This document shows, piece after piece, positions 52,772 through 62,822 of a DNA stretch of 64,000 nucleotides. The position numbers and the translations under genes were made by a program. Where the stretch lies: NCBI GenBank assembly GCA_029250945.1, contig JAQXEG010000009.1, positions 203,211 through 267,210 of the forward strand. The letters are read 5' to 3'. Within the stretch, counting starts at the first letter, position 1, and each line of letters begins with the position of its first letter. The notes below the pieces were generated by a model. The model saw only the letters and a program-made list of their open reading frames with translations, ran no database searches and had not been told where the DNA came from. Source of the stretch: Yoonia sp. GTDB taxonomy: Bacteria; Pseudomonadota; Alphaproteobacteria; Rhodobacterales; Rhodobacteraceae.

Positions 52772-53650
52772 ATGTATCGTTTAATATCAATCAATTTGAC
52801 CCTCTGGGCCGGGTGTGCACAATCTGCCGAAATGTGCGATGTTGCCGCCGCGCTTGAACGGCTGCAATTCGCCCAAAGCCGCCTGATCCTTGATCAATCC
52901 CCTGACAAGCACCTTGATGACAAAACCCTTATGATCCGACACGCACAACGGCTGGATGACGTCGGAAACCTGACCGCGTTTGATGGCCGTATTTCACGTG
53001 ATCAACAGGTCACGCTGCTGCAATTAGCCCGCCACTCGCAGGATCATGCCATGCTTGCCGCGAAAGGACGCGATGGCGCGCTGCACACCAGCCTGTCATC
53101 ACCAGAATTTGCCTCGATCCTATTCATGGTTGGCCAGATCATCGGCGGAACATGCTGCAATACACTCTCGCCTGATGGGGGCAAATCCGACGCCAGCCGG
53201 TCCCTTGCCGCCCCGTCCCTGCTATCGCCCAGCCAACGGGCCGAAGCCGCGCGAAGTGTGGCTTGGGCGCTGACCGCGGGCGCTGTCATCCTTACGCTAC
53301 AGCTCACGCGCAAAAGCTGGCGAATTTAGCAGCAACGCCGCCGCCGCGCCAAGCGATATCAAACATTTCTGCCCACGCGCATCCATTTCAAAAACCAACA
53401 GTCCGAGACGACGATCCTCGACCTCAGCTGTAATCGCGCCAAATTGGGACACGGGCAAATCAGCCCGCCCGACATCGCAGAAAAGTGTGAGGTTTATCTT
53501 GATGGGGCTTGGATCGCGACCAAGGTGCAATGGGCCAACGCCCAATTCTGCGGTCTAACGTTCGATGCACCGCTCAGCTCTCGATATGTGCGATCCGTGC
53601 GTAAGATTATTCCAGCAAACTATGGCCTGAAACAAAAAACGGCGCCCTAA
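52772..53650 (+). pseudogene. Membrane-anchored PilZ-like protein with in-frame TAG
   Basis: ORF 52772-53329 (signal-like N-terminus, TM ARSVAWALTAGAVILTLQL) continues in the same frame past TAG 53327-53329: QQRRRRAKRYQTFLPTRIHFKNQQSETTILDLSCNRAKLGHGQ..KVQWANAQFCGLTFDAPLSSRY to 53650. Confidence 0.65.
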
Positions 53651-53663
53651 GGCGCCGCTTTTC
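53640..53663. terminator. Intrinsic terminator between convergent PilZ-like gene and acpP
   Basis: AAAACGGCGCC-CTAA-GGCGCCGCTTTT. Confidence 0.8.
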
Positions 53664-53681
53664 AATCACGTGGCAAAGGGC

Positions 53682-53915
53682 TTACTGCGCTTCGCTGATG
53701 AACTTTACTGCGTCGCCAAAGGACTGAATTGTTTCAGCGGCGTCGTCTGGGATTTCGATCCCGAATTCTTCTTCAAAAGCCATGACCAACTCAACGGTAT
53801 CAAGGCTGTCAGCGCCCAGATCGTCGATGAAGGATGCGGATTCGACAACTTTGTCTTCTTCTACACCAAGGTGCTCTACTACGATCTTACGTACGCGGTC
53901 TGCAACGTCGCTCAT
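53682..53915 (-). CDS. acpP: Acyl carrier protein
   Basis: [33 protein letters not shown]. Confidence 0.96.
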   Translation of the reverse strand: MSDVADRVRKIVVEHLGVEEDKVVESASFIDDLGADSLDTVELVMAFEEEFGIEIPDDAAETIQSFGDAVKFISEAQ

Positions 53916-54143
53916 GTCAATTTCCTCACGTTAATCAGGGACAATGCCCAGAGTTCTTTTCAGGCTTACGCCCAGTATGGTTGCCCGAAAGGGGCGGATC
54001 GAGCGCCCCTACTACGGGACAACGCCGACGGTCAAGGGCAACGCATGACGTTAATTCATAAAACCGATCGGTCAATCTCCGGCGCCTATAACAGGTATTT
54101 GCTATTTCGCAAACGCTTTCGACAGCCCCCACCGGACTATGGA

Positions 54144-54881
54144 CTAGTACATGGCCATCCCACCATTCACATGCAAGGTCGATCCGGTCATATAAGCGGC
54201 TTCTTGGCTGGCAAGGAACACGACAGCGGCGGCGATTTCCTCTGCATCGCCCATGCGGCCCGCAGGCACTTGGGTCAAAATGCCCGATTTTTGATCATCA
54301 TTCAGCTTGTCGGTCATTGCCGTAGTGATGAAGCCCGGTGCGACACAGTTCACAGTGATCCCGCGGCTTGCGACCTCATAGGCAATCGACTTGGACATGC
54401 CCACCATACCGGCCTTGGACGCAGCATAGTTCGCTTGGCCCGGATTGCCCGTCGCCCCCACTACGCTCGAGATATTGATGATCCGGCCCCAGCGCGCTTT
54501 CATCATGCCGCGGATCGCGCCTTTGCACAGGCGCATCGTGGATGTCAGGTTCACATCCAGCACAGACGCCCATTCATCATCCGACATCCGCATAAAGATG
54601 TTGTCACGGGTAATCCCCGCATTGTTGACCAGAATGTCCAATGACCCCATCGCATCACTAGCGGCCTTTGGTAGGGCTGTAACAGCCTCCGCATCCGACA
54701 GATTACAGGGCAAGACATGCGCACGCTCACCGAGCTCGGCGGCCAGCGCCTCTAGCGGTTCAACACGCGTGCCTGACAAACCAACTGTCGCCCCTTGGGC
54801 ATGAAGCCCCTTAGCGATGGCCCCACCTATGCCGCCAGACGCGCCAGTAATAAGTGCATTTTTACCTGTTAAATCAAACAT
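54144..54881 (-). CDS. fabG: 3-oxoacyl-ACP reductase
   Basis: ALITGASGGIGGAIAKGLHAQGA; YAASKAGMVGMSKSIA. Confidence 0.95.
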   Translation of the reverse strand: MFDLTGKNALITGASGGIGGAIAKGLHAQGATVGLSGTRVEPLEALAAELGERAHVLPCNLSDAEAVTALPKAASDAMGSLDILVNNAGITRDNIFMRMSDDEWASVLDVNLTSTMRLCKGAIRGMMKARWGRIINISSVVGATGNPGQANYAASKAGMVGMSKSIAYEVASRGITVNCVAPGFITTAMTDKLNDDQKSGILTQVPAGRMGDAEEIAAAVVFLASQEAAYMTGSTLHVNGGMAMY

Positions 54882-54895
54882 CTATTGTTCCTTCC

Positions 54896-55837
54896 TTATG
54901 CTTCCACCAATACCGCGGCCATGGCCACCACATCATCGGGGCTGCCCACAGCGCCGCATTTAATTGTTTTGTCGATGCGTCGCACCATGCCACACAGCGC
55001 CTTGCCCGCGCCAATTTCCCAAATTTCTGTCACGCCTTGCGCCGCCATAAAGCCAACGCTTTCGCGCCAACGGACAGAGCCAGTGACCTGTGCGACCAGC
55101 TGTGATTTGATCGTTTCGGGATCGCTGACAGCGGCAGCTGTGACATTGGCAACCAACGGCACAGCAGGTGCCGCAAGCGTGGTGTCATCCAATGCGCCCG
55201 CCATAATCTCCGCTGCAGGTGCCATCAGATCGCAATGGAACGGCGCGCTGACTGGCAGCAACAAGGCACGCTTTGCGCCCTTTTCCTTTGCAATTTCAAC
55301 GGCCCGTTCAACAGCATCCTTATGGCCAGACACAACAACCTGTGACGGATCATTGTCATTGGCCGCTTGGCAAACTTGCCCCTGCGCGGCCTCTTGGGCG
55401 ACGGTTTGGGCGGTCACAAAATCAAGCCCAAGCAGAGCCGCCATTGCGCCAACACCGACCGGCACCGCATCCTGCATCGCAGCACCACGGGTCCGCAACA
55501 AACGCGCCGCATCCGACAGGGACAGGCTATTTGCCGCCGCCAGCGCCGTATATTCGCCCAACGAATGACCCGCTACGAAATTGGCCGCGCCAACCTCAAC
55601 GCCTTCGACTTGCAACGCGCGCATCGCGGCAATGGATGTCGCCATCAGCGCGGGTTGCGCATTTTTGGTCAGGGTCAAATCGGCAATGTCCCCCTCCCAG
55701 ATCAACGCCGACAGCTTTTCGCCCAATGCATCATCAACTTCTTCGAATACTTGGCGCGCTGCGGGGTAAGCATCGGACAGGGCCTTGCCCATTCCGATTG
55801 CTTGCGCCCCTTGGCCGGGAAAAACAAATGCCCGCAT
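54896..55837 (-). CDS. fabD: Malonyl-CoA:ACP transacylase
   Basis: FVFPGQGAQAIGMGKAL; GHSLGEYTAL. Confidence 0.95.
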   Translation of the reverse strand: MRAFVFPGQGAQAIGMGKALSDAYPAARQVFEEVDDALGEKLSALIWEGDIADLTLTKNAQPALMATSIAAMRALQVEGVEVGAANFVAGHSLGEYTALAAANSLSLSDAARLLRTRGAAMQDAVPVGVGAMAALLGLDFVTAQTVAQEAAQGQVCQAANDNDPSQVVVSGHKDAVERAVEIAKEKGAKRALLLPVSAPFHCDLMAPAAEIMAGALDDTTLAAPAVPLVANVTAAAVSDPETIKSQLVAQVTGSVRWRESVGFMAAQGVTEIWEIGAGKALCGMVRRIDKTIKCGAVGSPDDVVAMAAVLVEA

Positions 55838-55995
55838 GATTATCTCCTGTCTTTATCTTTGTGACCTTGGGTTAACCCGCAGGGCTGCGCGATACAAGCA
55901 TGCGCATCCGTGCACAGATCATTTACGCAAACAGACCTTTGATGGATCGCCGCCCTTGGCCTAGACTAGGCGTGGACCCATGCAGGATACACGTC

Positions 55996-56276
55996 ATGAC
56001 GACCCAATCCGCCTATTCGACGACAACCAAGACATTTCACTGGCTCACCGCCCTTCTCATCATCGCGATCATTCCTTTGGGAGTAATTGCAGGCAAACTG
56101 CCGATTGAAACCGACGCCCAAGTTGTGACCAAGACGTTTTTGTTTTCGCTGCATAAAACTCTCGGCGTTGCTATGTTTATTGTGGCCGCGCTGCGGATTG
56201 CATACGCTTTGACGCAGGCGAAACCCGCAGGCCTGCATCCATCGTGCAAGGTCGAAACCCCAGAGCGGCCGCAATA
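55996..56276 (+). pseudogene. Cytochrome b561 family protein, 3' truncated
   Basis: MTTQSAYSTTTKTFHWLTALLIIAIIPLGVIAGKLPIETDAQVVTKTFLFSLHKTLGVAMFIVAALRIAYALTQAKPAGLHPSCKVET then stops; only the first ~1.5 TM helices remain. Confidence 0.7.
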
Positions 56277-56350
56277 AACGCAGCCCCCAATAGAAAAGAG
56301 ATAACTTGTGTAATAACGATCCAAGACGGCAACTGACGGGTCTTACGCAC
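56265..56350 (-). pseudogene. 5' fragment of a membrane protein, opposed to truncated cytochrome b561
   Basis: GGAG-spaced GTG at 56350: (M)RKTRQLPSWIVITQVISFLLGAAFIAAALG, then runs into antisense of b561. Confidence 0.45.
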
Positions 56351-56614
56351 TGTAAAACTCCAATATGTTTACGTTAGTAGTGGGCCACTGACGGCATCAA
56401 ACCCAGTTGTCGCTGGAAGTACTCGTGCCTGAAACCCTGATGTATCTGTCATTTTGTTTCCTTCACTTTCGACACGGTAACGTTTGAGCGCGAAACAAGG
56501 CACAATCTGGGCGGGACAATCGTGGAGTTAGGGTTTTGTTAACGACGCCAAAGAACCTTGCTGCCAGGGGCTATATGGGTTGCATCAACGGCCCCCGCCT
56601 GTATAAGGTCGCAA

Positions 56615-56664
56615 CTTACCGTAGTTATTGAACCGCGTAGTCTCTCGTGGGTGGGGTCGGTAAG
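56615..56664 (+). promoter_or_regulatory. Structured 5' leader upstream of rpsF
   Basis: CTTACCG ... CGGTAAG 7-bp stem enclosing ACCGCG and GTGGGTGGGGT, ~50 nt upstream of rpsF ATG. Confidence 0.35.
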
Positions 56665-56713
56665 AGTTTTACCCCTCCCTATGAAATGCGCTGAGAAAAT
56701 GAATGGAGCACAC

Positions 56714-57067
56714 ATGCCGCTATATGAGCATGTTATGATTTCCCGTCAGGACCTGTCGAACACACAGGCCGAGGGTCTTATCGAACATTTCGGATCCGTC
56801 CTTGCCGACAACGAAGGCAAGCTGGTTGATTCTGAGTACTGGGGCGTCAAAACGATGGCCTACAAAATCAACAAAAACCGCAAGGGCCACTATGCGTTTC
56901 TGCGCACTGACGCGCCTGCGACTGCGATCCAGGAAATGGAACGCCTGATGCGTCTGCACGACGACGTGATGCGCGTTTTGACCATCAAGGTCGACGCCCA
57001 CGAAGAAGGCCCATCTGTTCAGATGCAAAAACGCGAAGAACGTGGCGAACGCCGCGAACGTCGCTAA
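56714..57067 (+). CDS. rpsF: 30S ribosomal protein S6
   Basis: MPLYEHVMISRQDLSNTQAEGL..YWGVKTMAYKINKNRKGHYAFL. Confidence 0.96.
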   Translation: MPLYEHVMISRQDLSNTQAEGLIEHFGSVLADNEGKLVDSEYWGVKTMAYKINKNRKGHYAFLRTDAPATAIQEMERLMRLHDDVMRVLTIKVDAHEEGPSVQMQKREERGERRERR

Positions 57068-57093
57068 TTTAGATTAGGAAAGGACCTTAAATC

Positions 57094-57321
57094 ATGGGTG
57101 CAAAACCATTTTTCCGCCGTCGTAAGTCCGATCCGTTTGAGGGCGAAAACGCCCCGAAGATCGACTATAAAGACACTCGCCTTTTGCAGCGCTACATCTC
57201 TGAGCGCGGCAAAATCGTTCCTGCCCGTATTACTGCTGTTGGTGCAAAAAACCAGCGCGCTCTCGCCCGTGCGATCAAGCGTGCCCGTTTCCTTGCCCTG
57301 CTGCCATACGCTGTTAAGTAA
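57094..57321 (+). CDS. rpsR: 30S ribosomal protein S18
   Basis: [50 protein letters not shown]. Confidence 0.96.
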   Translation: MGAKPFFRRRKSDPFEGENAPKIDYKDTRLLQRYISERGKIVPARITAVGAKNQRALARAIKRARFLALLPYAVK

Positions 57322-57332
57322 GGACATATATC

Positions 57333-57950
57333 ATGGATATCATTCTACTTGAGCGCGTCGCAAAGCTTGGCCAAATGGGCGAAGTCGTAAAGGTCAAAGA
57401 AGGTTACGCACGTAACTTCTTGCTGCCACAAGGCAAAGCCCTGCGCGTCAACGCTGCCAACCTCGCCCGCTTTGAAGCGGAAAAGGCACAGATGGAAGCA
57501 CGTAACCTCGAGACTAAAGGCGAAGCTGCAAAGCTGGCTGAAAAGCTCGACGGCGAAACATTCATCGTGATCCGCTCCGCGTCCGACGCGGGTTCGCTTT
57601 ACGGTTCGGTCACAACACGTGACGCGGCCGAAGCTGCAACAGAAGCCGGCTTCTCGGTTGCCAAAGGTCAGGTTGTCCTATCCGCGACAATCAAAGAACT
57701 GGGCCTGCATGCAGCCGAGGTTGTTCTTCACCCAGAAGTGTCCGCAACGATCAACCTGAACGTTGCCCGCTCTGTTGAAGAAGCTGAACTGCAAGCTGCT
57801 GGTAAATCTGTTGCCGAACTGGCCGCAGAAGCTGAAGCCGAAGCCGAGTTTGAAATTCAGGAGCTGTTCGACGATATCGGCGGCGCTGCAATGGATGACT
57901 TTGGTGACGACGCACCAGCTGCTGCTCCAGAAGCTTCTGAAGAGGACTGA
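57333..57950 (+). CDS. rplI: 50S ribosomal protein L9
   Basis: [37 protein letters not shown]. Confidence 0.96.
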   Translation: MDIILLERVAKLGQMGEVVKVKEGYARNFLLPQGKALRVNAANLARFEAEKAQMEARNLETKGEAAKLAEKLDGETFIVIRSASDAGSLYGSVTTRDAAEAATEAGFSVAKGQVVLSATIKELGLHAAEVVLHPEVSATINLNVARSVEEAELQAAGKSVAELAAEAEAEAEFEIQELFDDIGGAAMDDFGDDAPAAAPEASEED

Positions 57951-57973
57951 GCCCTTCTTTCAACCACATAATC

Positions 57974-58007
57974 GGGCCGCGTATCTTTACATACGCGGCC
58001 CTTTTTT
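57974..58007 (+). terminator. Intrinsic terminator after rplI
   Basis: GGGCCGCGTAT-CTTTAC-ATACGCGGCCC-TTTTTT. Confidence 0.92.
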
Positions 58008-58099
58008 ATGCGCGGTCCAATTGCTCTGGCTTGTGTGTGCGTATAGTCTGATCACAAGATATTGAAGACGAGGACCCCGCTTTGGCCCATTCCCACCCG

Positions 58100-59368
58100 A
58101 TGACCCGCGGCCGTCTTATGCAATCGCTTGCCGGTGCTACGTTTTTAGCTGCATGCGATGCCCCCACCCCAACAGCCCGTATCAGCAGCGCGTCATCCGG
58201 CACGGTGACAAGCTAGACCAACGCCATGCTGAACACGGTGCGTGCGGGATCGGTCCCACCACCAGCGGCAACACGCGCCTTTGCCATGGGGCATACCGCT
58301 TGATTTGTGGCCGCAAACGGGGTCGCCCACCACTATGCCGTGCCATACGACGTGGGCGAAGGACCGCAGGGTGCCAATGCTAACGTTGCCTATGCCGCAG
58401 CCGTCGCAACCGCGGCAGGCGCTGCACTCAACCGCGATTTTACGAATGATTTGCGCCAATATCTTCGACAAAACGGCCTATCTGACGCCCGTGCAATGGC
58501 ATGGGGTACACGGGTCGGACAGTATTTCGCGAACCTGCGCCGCCATGACCGATCTGCCAACGCCAGAACGCTGAATACCCAGCAATATCCCAAAATGATG
58601 GGTCCAACGGGCTGGACACCAACAGGCGACGGCGCCCCTGCCCTTTTGCCCGGTTGGGGCAAGGTCCGCCCTTGGGCCATGGGCGAGGCACGCAATTTCC
58701 TGCCCCGCGTCTTCCCGAAACAAGGCAGCGCAGAATTCCAGCGACAATTCAACGAGGTCCGGTCCATCGGTGGCCGCACCAGCACGTCCCGCACCGCAGA
58801 CCAAACCCAAACCGCATTCTTCTGGGAGCACGGGTTGGGCGGTGTCACGCCCCCCGGTCACTGGCAGTTGATCGGACTGCGCGTGTTGGCCCCCTGCAAT
58901 TTGGGCACACCCGAAATGGCACGCGCTATGGCAATGCTCAGCATGGCCCAAGCTGACGCTGCGATTGTCACATGGGACAGTAAGTACAAATACGATGTGC
59001 TGCGCCCCGAAACCGCGATCCGCGCGGCAGGCACACCGAATTGGCAACCCCTGATCCCAAGCCCCGCGTTTCCGGCCTATGTTTCGGGTCATTCGATGTT
59101 CAGCAGCGCATCAGCACGCATGTTAGCACTGATCCTTGGAACCGACGCGGTGTCATTCTCCGGAACCTCCCCCGACCCACAGCTTTGGCCCATCCAATTG
59201 CAGGGCGTGCGGCGATCATGGTCCAGCCTATCGCAAGCCGCAGCCGAAAACGGCGCCAGTCGCGAATTCAACGGCGTGCATTGGGAGGCCGACAATACCG
59301 AAGGTTTGCGCGTCGGCGCACAGATCGCGGATGCGGCGTACAACCTGAAATTCATTCGAACAGGCTGA
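58100..59368 (+). pseudogene. Vanadium-haloperoxidase/PAP2-like secreted protein with two in-frame stops
   Basis: MTRGRLMQSLAGATFLAACDAPTPTARISSASSGTVTS*TNAMLNTVRAGSVPPPAATRAFAMGHTA*FVAANGVAHHYAVPYDVGEG..PAFPAYVSGHSMFSSASARML; TAG 58214-58216, TGA 58301-58303, same frame as ORF 58307-59368. Confidence 0.8.
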
Positions 59369-59456
59369 ATACAACCAAATTGCCAGATAATTTTCAGCTT
59401 TCTAGTCTGACCGCGGGCGTATCTCCATCCATGACGTTCAAGAATTTGGGAATTAG

Positions 59457-60210
59457 ATGAAACGAATTATCGCGACGCTGGCGTTGGCCAGCATTTTAAG
59501 TGGATGTGGCGCGCCTGAGCCTGCACCGACACTTCCACCAAAGCCGCCTGCTGCTAAGGATTTCGCCCGGCAAGTTAACGGCGAAACATAGTCAGATGTT
59601 GACAACCTTACAAACGGGAAAACCATTCAAGTATCCGCTACATTTTATCCGCAAGGCGCACGAGCAACCTACACCAACCTTGGGTGTGTCGCACGGTGGT
59701 CGTTGATAGAAGAACGGGCAACGAACGCGACCTACAAAGAAGACATTATTCGTGGGGATGCCTGCACGGGGTCGATTGTAACGGTTTACGGTCGGGATCG
59801 CGTGATGAGCTATAATTCAAGGGACCGTGTCGGCGGAAAGATACTCGCAACCGCAAAACTGGGTAAAACGATCTATATCGGGAATGGCGGGCCAAATATT
59901 GCTGATACTGCCCGCGCCACCAGAGCCGGTGAATGGCGCGGCTTGTTTCGCAGGGACAGCCATCGCCCAAGGCCGCACACCCAATAAGGGCGATGCAATC
60001 GGATCGGGCATTATCGGCGCTGTCGACAACGTCGGCGAAAGCATGGGCGGCTTCGTGGGCGGCCTCGTCCGGCTGACAGCGGCGGGCGTTAAGGCGAGTG
60101 TTGTCGCCGATTGCCGTCGGGACGTCCGTGTTCAATGCGATCCCGAAAGCGCATTACGCCCCTATCGTGAACGTCTTGCACGTTACGAACGCTGTACCGC
60201 GCCCCAATAA
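59457..60210 (+). pseudogene. Putative lipoprotein with in-frame TAG and 3' frameshift
   Basis: MKRIIATLALASILSGCGAPEPAPTLPPKPPAAKDFARQVNGET*SDVDNLTNGKTIQVSATFYPQG..; TAG 59589-59591; sense continues in frame to ~59930 then shifts to ..NGAACFAGTAIAQGRTPNKGDAIGSGIIGAVDNVGESMGGFVGGLVRLTAAGVKAS.. Confidence 0.65.
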
Positions 60211-60220
60211 CAACAAAGAA

Positions 60221-60246
60221 GGGCGCCCCAGATCGGGGCGCCCTTT
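60221..60246. terminator. Intrinsic hairpin between convergent lipoprotein pseudogene and tig
   Basis: GGGCGCCCC-AGATC-GGGGCGCCC-TTT. Confidence 0.75.
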
Positions 60247-60271
60247 CAAATTCTAGAAAACCTACTGGTTC

Positions 60272-61603
60272 TTATTCTTCTTCGAGGGCCTCAACAGCCT
60301 TTTGAAGGTCATCTTTACTGACGGATTTGTCAGTGACGGATGCGTTTTCAAGAATGTGATCAACAACCTTATCTTCAAACATTGGCGCCTGAAGCTGTTG
60401 GCGGAACTGGGCGTTCTGCTGCACAAATTCAAAGAACTGCTGTTCCTGACCCGGGTACTGACGTGCCTGGTTCATGATCGCTTGGGTCATTTCGGCGTCG
60501 GTCACCTGAACTTCGGCCTTCTGACCGATGTCAGCCAACAACAGGCCCAGCTTCACGCGGCGCTCGGCCAGTGATTTGTGCTCGTCTGTTGGTGTGATCT
60601 CTGGGTGATCGTGGCCTTCGACCTCTGGGTTTTCTTCGTGCCACAGCTGGTGGGCAATCTGGCCCGCCTCTGCGTCAACCAAGGAAGACGGCAGGTCAAA
60701 GGAAACAGCACCATCCAGCGCGTCCAAAAGACCACGCTTGGTCACAGCGCGGGATGCGCCGGTGTATTCGGCTTCCAGACGCTCGGTAATCTGCGACTTC
60801 AGACCGGCAAGGTCCTCTGCACCAAACTTTTTAGCAAGCTCGTCATCAAGCTCGGGGGTCTTTGGCTCGCGGACTTCTTTCACTGTGCAAGAGAACACGG
60901 CCTCTTTGCCAGCAAGATGTTCGGCCTGATATTCTGCAGGGAATGTCACGGTCACGTCACGCTCTTCGCCAGCGACGACCTTCAAAAGGCCCTCTTCGAA
61001 ACCGGGGATGAAAGAGTTGGAGCCAAGAACCAGTGGGTAATCTTCTGCTGTGCCGCCGTCGAATGCTTCGCCGTCAACCTTACCAACAAAGTCGATCACA
61101 ACCTGCATGCCGTCTTTAGCCATGCCGTTCTTTGTCTCGTATGTGACGGCCTGCGGGGATGCTGCGAGGTTATCAAGCGCTTCTTGAACAGCCGCGTCGT
61201 CTGCTTCGACCTTCATGCGGTCCAGCTTGATGGCTTTGTAGTCAACTTCTGGCACGTCTGGCAGACGCTCGTAGGACACGTCGACTTCTACGTCGTCGCC
61301 TTCTTTCCACTCAGGGTTGGACATCTTCATCTCTGGCTGCATCGCAGGACGATCGCCAGTTGATTCCATGTGGTCGGACATTGCGCCGTCTATGGCTTCT
61401 TGCATCGCTTCGCCCATCACGCGCTGGCCAAACTGCTTGCGCATCATCGCCATTGGGACCTTGCCCTTGCGAAAGCCCTTCATTTCGACTTCTGGCTGCG
61501 CTTCTTTCAGCTTTTCTTCAACTTTCGCGTCCAGTTCGGCCGCAGTGACCGTGATCGCGTAACCGCGCTTCAGGCCTTCGTTCAGGGTCTCTTTGACCTG
61601 CAT
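60272..61603 (-). CDS. tig: Trigger factor
   Basis: [63 protein letters not shown]-like [35 protein letters not shown]. Confidence 0.95.
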   Translation of the reverse strand: MQVKETLNEGLKRGYAITVTAAELDAKVEEKLKEAQPEVEMKGFRKGKVPMAMMRKQFGQRVMGEAMQEAIDGAMSDHMESTGDRPAMQPEMKMSNPEWKEGDDVEVDVSYERLPDVPEVDYKAIKLDRMKVEADDAAVQEALDNLAASPQAVTYETKNGMAKDGMQVVIDFVGKVDGEAFDGGTAEDYPLVLGSNSFIPGFEEGLLKVVAGEERDVTVTFPAEYQAEHLAGKEAVFSCTVKEVREPKTPELDDELAKKFGAEDLAGLKSQITERLEAEYTGASRAVTKRGLLDALDGAVSFDLPSSLVDAEAGQIAHQLWHEENPEVEGHDHPEITPTDEHKSLAERRVKLGLLLADIGQKAEVQVTDAEMTQAIMNQARQYPGQEQQFFEFVQQNAQFRQQLQAPMFEDKVVDHILENASVTDKSVSKDDLQKAVEALEEE

Positions 61604-61631
61604 GGAATTTCCTTTTTTCTTCTCTATTAAG

Positions 61632-61716
61632 TGGTGCGGGTGAAGGGACTCGAACCCCCACGCCTCGCGGCGCCAGAACCTAAATCTGGTGCGTCTACCA
61701 ATTCCGCCACACCCGC
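61632..61716 (-). tRNA. tRNA-Leu (anticodon UAG)
   Basis: GCGGGTGTGGCGGAATTGGTAGACGCACCAGATTTAGGTTCTGGCGCC..GGGGGTTCGAGTCCCTTCACCCGCACCA: acceptor stem GCGGGTG/CACCCGC, encoded CCA. Confidence 0.95.
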
Positions 61717-61892
61717 ACATGAACGGAGTAAGCGAACACTTACCCCGTCGTTGCGGGGTGTCTAACAAAGGCAACACTAAGATGCGAGAGGAAAAATGAC
61801 CCAAAAAAAGGCAAGACGATAACACTTTCTTGCCTATTGTTCCTAGAATACTTGAGGCAGAAATTAGCAAGAGCGGGAAACACGCCATGCAC

Positions 61893-62207
61893 ATGGGAAC
61901 TATCACAGGCACAGCTTCGGCTACTGCAGTATCAACAATCGAATCTGGTCTTTGCGCCGGGACAACAGTTATGACGCTGGATCGTGAAGTTCCGGTGGAA
62001 CATTCGTCCGTTGGCGGCCGCGTCATCACACGTGACAGCGGCATGTCCGCTATCAAGGCCATTCACACACGTGACGTGAAAATGCAGCCGATCCGCATCA
62101 AAGCAGGCTCACTTGGCCACACACGCCCCGATCGTGACATGATGGTGTTTGACCGCGAACACATTCTTTATGCAGACGGTGTTGAGGTTGTTTCCTCCGA
62201 TATCTAA
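61893..62207 (+). CDS. Compact Hint-like (hedgehog/intein) domain protein
   Basis: [75 protein letters not shown] resembles Hint_2-type domains. Confidence 0.65.
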   Translation: MGTITGTASATAVSTIESGLCAGTTVMTLDREVPVEHSSVGGRVITRDSGMSAIKAIHTRDVKMQPIRIKAGSLGHTRPDRDMMVFDREHILYADGVEVVSSDI

Positions 62208-62416
62208 CCACGACGTATGACGTTTAAAAATGCCGCCTCCGAAATGGGGTGGCATTTTTCGTTTTGATGCCTCCGAAACGTCCAGATTCAAAAATGCACC
62301 AATATAGGGCGATCTGCCTAATTTTTGTGCAGTTGATATTTTTTCCAGTGACCCAGCGGATACGCAGCACCTGCACGAATTGTTCCCTGCCCGCAAAAAT
62401 GGTCTGGCATTATTAA

Positions 62417-62782
<366 letters not shown>

Positions 62783-62822
62783 TAACTCTTAATTTTCTAT
62801 CTCTAACGTGAAGGGAAACGCC

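Noticed and set aside
53670-54644. Plus-strand 324-aa ORF opposite acpP-fabG
   Set aside because: acpP and fabG are unambiguous on the minus strand.
20971-60210. Stop-codon reassignment, selenocysteine or pyrrolysine readthrough explaining all in-frame stops
   Set aside because: All three stop codons occur as interruptions and also end intact genes here (e.g. TAG for eda, TGA for rplI, TAA for pdhC); no SECIS-like element or recoding machinery seen. Pseudogenization fits better.
60272-62062. Trigger factor with an extra ~150-aa N-terminal extension (ORF start 62062)
   Set aside because: The extension reads through the tRNA-Leu gene; the true start is [10 protein letters not shown] at 61603.
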